A stretch of DNA of 7,919 nucleotides. Source: Nitrospirota bacterium (lineage in GTDB: Bacteria; Nitrospirota; JACRHJ01). Where the stretch lies: assembly GCA_021815285.1 (NCBI GenBank), contig JAKAHE010000095.1, positions 1 through 7,919 on the forward strand, written 5' to 3'. The translations under genes were made by a program, and so were the position numbers. Below, in pieces: positions 5,324 through 7,919 of this stretch. How positions within the stretch are numbered: position 1 is the stretch's first letter; each line of letters begins with the position of its first letter. Below the pieces are notes generated by a model. That model saw nothing but the letters and a program-made list of their open reading frames with translations. It was not told the DNA's origin and did no database searches.

Positions 5324-6775
5324 CTATACTGCCAGCCGGGCTACGGAAGCTATGAGGTTCAGGAGCTTTCCGGGGAATATCCCAAGATAGACGACTATGA
5401 TGGAAAGGGCCGCAAGGGCAATACCGGAAGGGATGTCTGCCGCCGGGAACACGGCGGCTTTTTCCGTTTTTTCCTCTCCTCGCATGTATAGATATACCAC
5501 CACGCGCAGATAGTAATATACGGAAACTATAGCCGTCAGCATGCCGGTTATAGACAGCCAGACATAGCCCGAATTCATTGCCGAATAAAATATCCCGAAC
5601 TTTCCTATGAATCCGGCTGTCGGGGGAAGCCCGGCAAGGGAAAGTAGGGCTATGGAAAGCGCCGCACTCCTGGCGGGATATTTAAACCCCGCGCCCCGTA
5701 GTTCGCGTATATCGCCAGGCTCTCCGTCCCTGCCTGAAAATGACGAAATAGCCCCGAATGCGCAGAGTTCCATCGCGGCGTATGCCACAAGATAGAATAT
5801 GGCCGCAGACTGGCCGCTTCCCGGCGCGGCGATTAGCGCGACGAGCACGTATCCCATCTGCGCGATAGAGGAGTATGCAAGGAGCCTCTTGATGTTGTTC
5901 TGTGTGAGGGCGGCGATATTCCCGAATACCATCGTAAGGGCGGCCATGACCCAGAGCACATTGGAAAGCTCGCCCCACGGCGCGCCGACAGCCCCGGTAA
6001 ATTTCAGGAAGACCGCGAAAACAGATGCCTTCGAGGCCGTGGAGAGAAACCCGACCGTCGGCGCGGGGCCGCCCTGGTAGACGTCCGGCGCCCATAGCTG
6101 GAACGGGAAAAGGGATGTTTTGAACCCCAGGCCCACTATCAGCATTGCCCATCCGGCGAGGCCAATTCCGGTGATTTTTGCCGTCCCTGCCCCCCCTGAG
6201 AGCGCGGAAATGGAATCCGCAAGTGAAAGCGTGCCGGAATCCGCATAGATAAGCGCGAGACCGTAGGCGAAGAATGCGGTGGATACCGCGCCGGTTATGA
6301 GGTATTTAAGCCCCGCCTCGCCGGAGAGCGGGTCCGACTTGTTTGCCGCCAGCATCACGTAAAACGAAAGGGACATGCTCTCAAGGCCCAGGAACACGCC
6401 AAGGAGGCTTGCGGAAGAGGCCAGGAGCGACATGCCGAACGCCGCGAAAAGGGCAAGGGAAGGAAATTCCTCGCCTCCTATGGGCCTTCTTGTGGAATAT
6501 CCGGACGCGAACAGCAGGCTTGCACACGCCATGAAAGACGACGCGGCTGTAAAGAACCTGCCGAAGGCGTCGTACGTAAGAAGGTTCCCGATTTCTGCCT
6601 GCGATGGACGGATGCATATAGCCGAAACACCGGCGGCAAGCGCGATTATCGCCCCCAGTATGTTCAGCGCCCCCGGGCCCGGCCTTCGCATGAACGCGCC
6701 GACCAGGAGCAGAAAACAAGCCCCCATCGAGAGCAGCATGTACGGCAGGAGGCTATGTAAATCCGCGAGCGTCAT
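5324..6775 (-). CDS. nuoN: NADH-quinone oxidoreductase subunit N
   Basis: NuoN is one of three antiporter-like membrane subunits of respiratory complex I and helps couple quinone reduction to proton pumping across the inner membrane. At 483 residues it is close to the E. coli protein, and about 14 hydrophobic spans are visible. Key charged residues are in place: Glu132 in GLESMSLSFYVM, Lys219 in GLGFKTSLFPFQLWAPDVYQ, Lys249 in STASKASVF, and Lys392 in GLPPTAGFIGKFGIF. Its ATG overlaps the nuoM stop as ATGA, which indicates coupled translation. It appears to be the last gene of a nuo operon that enters from the right edge, as the next gene runs the opposite way. I see no clear terminator after its stop, so transcripts may run into the antisense of the cytochrome gene. 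Confidence 0.97.
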   Translation of the reverse strand: MTLADLHSLLPYMLLSMGACFLLLVGAFMRRPGPGALNILGAIIALAAGVSAICIRPSQAEIGNLLTYDAFGRFFTAASSFMACASLLFASGYSTRRPIGGEEFPSLALFAAFGMSLLASSASLLGVFLGLESMSLSFYVMLAANKSDPLSGEAGLKYLITGAVSTAFFAYGLALIYADSGTLSLADSISALSGGAGTAKITGIGLAGWAMLIVGLGFKTSLFPFQLWAPDVYQGGPAPTVGFLSTASKASVFAVFLKFTGAVGAPWGELSNVLWVMAALTMVFGNIAALTQNNIKRLLAYSSIAQMGYVLVALIAAPGSGQSAAIFYLVAYAAMELCAFGAISSFSGRDGEPGDIRELRGAGFKYPARSAALSIALLSLAGLPPTAGFIGKFGIFYSAMNSGYVWLSITGMLTAIVSVYYYLRVVVYLYMRGEEKTEKAAVFPAADIPSGIALAALSIIVVYLGIFPGKLLNLIASVARLAV

Positions 6776-7919
6776 GGCATTACTCCGCTGGAACTTATCG
6801 AAACCGCGTTCACCATGTCCTTGACCGGCGTATACAGAATCCGCAGGAGCGATGCCGGGTATACTCCTATGAACACCACGAGAACGGCCAGTGGAATTAA
6901 GACCGCAAGCTCACGCCCGGAGAGGTCGGTAAACCCGATATATTCCTTAGAGGGGCCGAAAAGGATTTTCTGCGCAAGCGAGAGCAGATATATGAGCGTC
7001 GTGACCATCCCGACGAAGCCCGCCGCAGAGAGCCATGGGTGCGCCCTGAAGACCCCCGTGAGGATCAGGAACTCGCCGGCGAAGTTATTGAGCCCCGGAA
7101 GCCCGAGCGACGAGAGAATAAAGAACAGGAAGAAGGCCGACATAACCGGCGCCCTGTTCCACAAACCCCCGTATGCCGAAATATCGCGCGTGTGCATACG
7201 CTCGTCCATCATGCCGACCATTATAAAAAGCGCGCCGGTCGTGATGCCGTGGTTCACCATCTGAAGCACCGAGCCGGCGATGGACACGTCGTTCCAGACG
7301 GCGATTCCGAGAATCACGTATGCCAGGTGCGATACGCTCGAATACGCTATCAGCCGCTTCATGTCCTTCTGGGCAAATGCAATCCACGCGGCGTAGAATA
7401 TGCCTGTGACGGAGATTGTGAATATAAGCGGCAGGAAGGCCGTCGCCGCCCTCGGGAAAAGCGGGAAGGCGATGCGGATAAGTCCGTACGCGCCTGTCTT
7501 CAGCAAAAGCCCGGCGAGGATTACGCTGCCCGCCGTGGGGGCGTCCGTATGGGCGTCCGGGAGCCAGGTATGGAGCGGAAATAGCGGCACCTTTACGGCA
7601 AAGCCCAGGAGGAACCCCAGGAACAGGAGGCCTGAAAGCATGGGGGACGCCGTGGTATTGGCAAGGTCCCGCAGCATGAAACTGTATACGCCCGTCTCCC
7701 TTCCGTGAATAATATAAATCCCGATAATGGAGAGGAGCATAAACAGGCTTCCCGTAATGGTGAAGACAAAGAACTTTACCGCCGAATAAACGCGCCGCCC
7801 GTGCCCGAAGACCCCTATCAGGAAGAACATCGGGATGAGCATAATCTCCCAGAAGAGATAGAAAAGAAAGAGGTCGGCTGACAGGAACACGCCCATTATG
7901 CCCGTCTCAAGAGATCGGA
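6772..7919 (-). CDS. nuoM: NADH-quinone oxidoreductase subunit M (5' end beyond window)
   Basis: NuoM is an antiporter-like proton-pumping subunit of complex I, next to NuoN in the membrane arm. The reading frame stays open to the right edge; residues RSLETGIMGVFLSADLFLFY continue the family pattern through the edge, so the Met at 7896 is internal and the true start is outside. About 380 of roughly 500 expected residues are here. Counted from that Met, Glu17 in FLFYLFWEIMLIPMFF, Lys102 in FAVKVPLFPLHTWLPDAHTDAP, Lys133 in LLLKTGAYGLIRI and Glu275 in GLNNFAGEFLIL match the conserved charged residues of the family. The DAHTDAPTAGSV stretch distinguishes NuoM from NuoN and NuoL. The stop overlaps the nuoN start by four bases. 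Confidence 0.97.
   Translation of the reverse strand, partial: RSLETGIMGVFLSADLFLFYLFWEIMLIPMFFLIGVFGHGRRVYSAVKFFVFTITGSLFMLLSIIGIYIIHGRETGVYSFMLRDLANTTASPMLSGLLFLGFLLGFAVKVPLFPLHTWLPDAHTDAPTAGSVILAGLLLKTGAYGLIRIAFPLFPRAATAFLPLIFTISVTGIFYAAWIAFAQKDMKRLIAYSSVSHLAYVILGIAVWNDVSIAGSVLQMVNHGITTGALFIMVGMMDERMHTRDISAYGGLWNRAPVMSAFFLFFILSSLGLPGLNNFAGEFLILTGVFRAHPWLSAAGFVGMVTTLIYLLSLAQKILFGPSKEYIGFTDLSGRELAVLIPLAVLVVFIGVYPASLLRILYTPVKDMVNAVSISSSGVMP

Noticed and set aside
5682..6152. 156-codon minus-strand frame within nuoN
   Set aside because: It is an out-of-frame shadow of a complete, well-conserved nuoN.
1..7919. CRISPR arrays, tRNA or rRNA genes, integrases, transposases or known defence genes
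   Set aside because: I looked for regularly spaced repeats, tRNA-like folds and the hallmark motifs of these proteins and found none in the window.

Overview
The window looks like chromosomal DNA from a Gram-negative, respiring bacterium. It encodes antiporter-like subunits of a proton-pumping NADH dehydrogenase (NuoM, NuoN), a periplasmic c-type cytochrome, a lipoprotein, the division factors ZapA and ZapB, a proteobacterial-style 6S RNA, RarA and RNase Y. RNase Y together with a zapB-zapA-6S RNA cluster suggests a deltaproteobacterial (Desulfobacterota) or Nitrospirota-like lineage, but this is inferred from gene content and is not a firm placement.

Layout from left to right. On the minus strand, the 5' part of rny (RNase Y, 1-468) follows complete rarA (497-1837) after a 28-base gap, so the two are probably co-transcribed. 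Upstream of rarA is a roughly 500-base stretch with no recognised protein gene (1838-2340). It holds one possible small membrane-protein ORF (1999-2202, with a good ribosome binding site) and otherwise nothing I can name. Next comes a 6S RNA gene (about 2341-2514, minus). Two secreted-protein genes follow on the plus strand (2680-3432 and 3429-3830), with their own promoter and an ATGA overlap. Beyond them the minus strand resumes with zapA (3849-4121) and zapB (4124-4348), which have a good promoter at 4378-4407.

The plus-strand pair sits between zapA and the 6S RNA gene, which are adjacent in many proteobacteria. An imperfect 27/28-bp direct repeat flanks it: one copy covers the zapA stop codon (3827-3854) and the other lies beside the 6S RNA gene (2554-2580). 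The second plus-strand gene appears cut short just before the right-hand copy. I read this as an insertion or capture of a roughly 1.25-kb segment downstream of zapA. It is the most interesting structure in the window.

The right half holds two short plus-strand exported genes, each behind its own TTGACA-17-TAnACT promoter: an Ala/Pro-rich small lipoprotein (4602-4802), ended by a strong intrinsic terminator (4899-4932), and a class I monohaem cytochrome c (5008-5319). Convergent to the cytochrome, with only 4 bases between stop codons, is the end of a nuo operon: nuoM (partial at the right window edge) overlaps nuoN by ATGA. Apart from the repeat-flanked segment, the genes are ordinary housekeeping genes.
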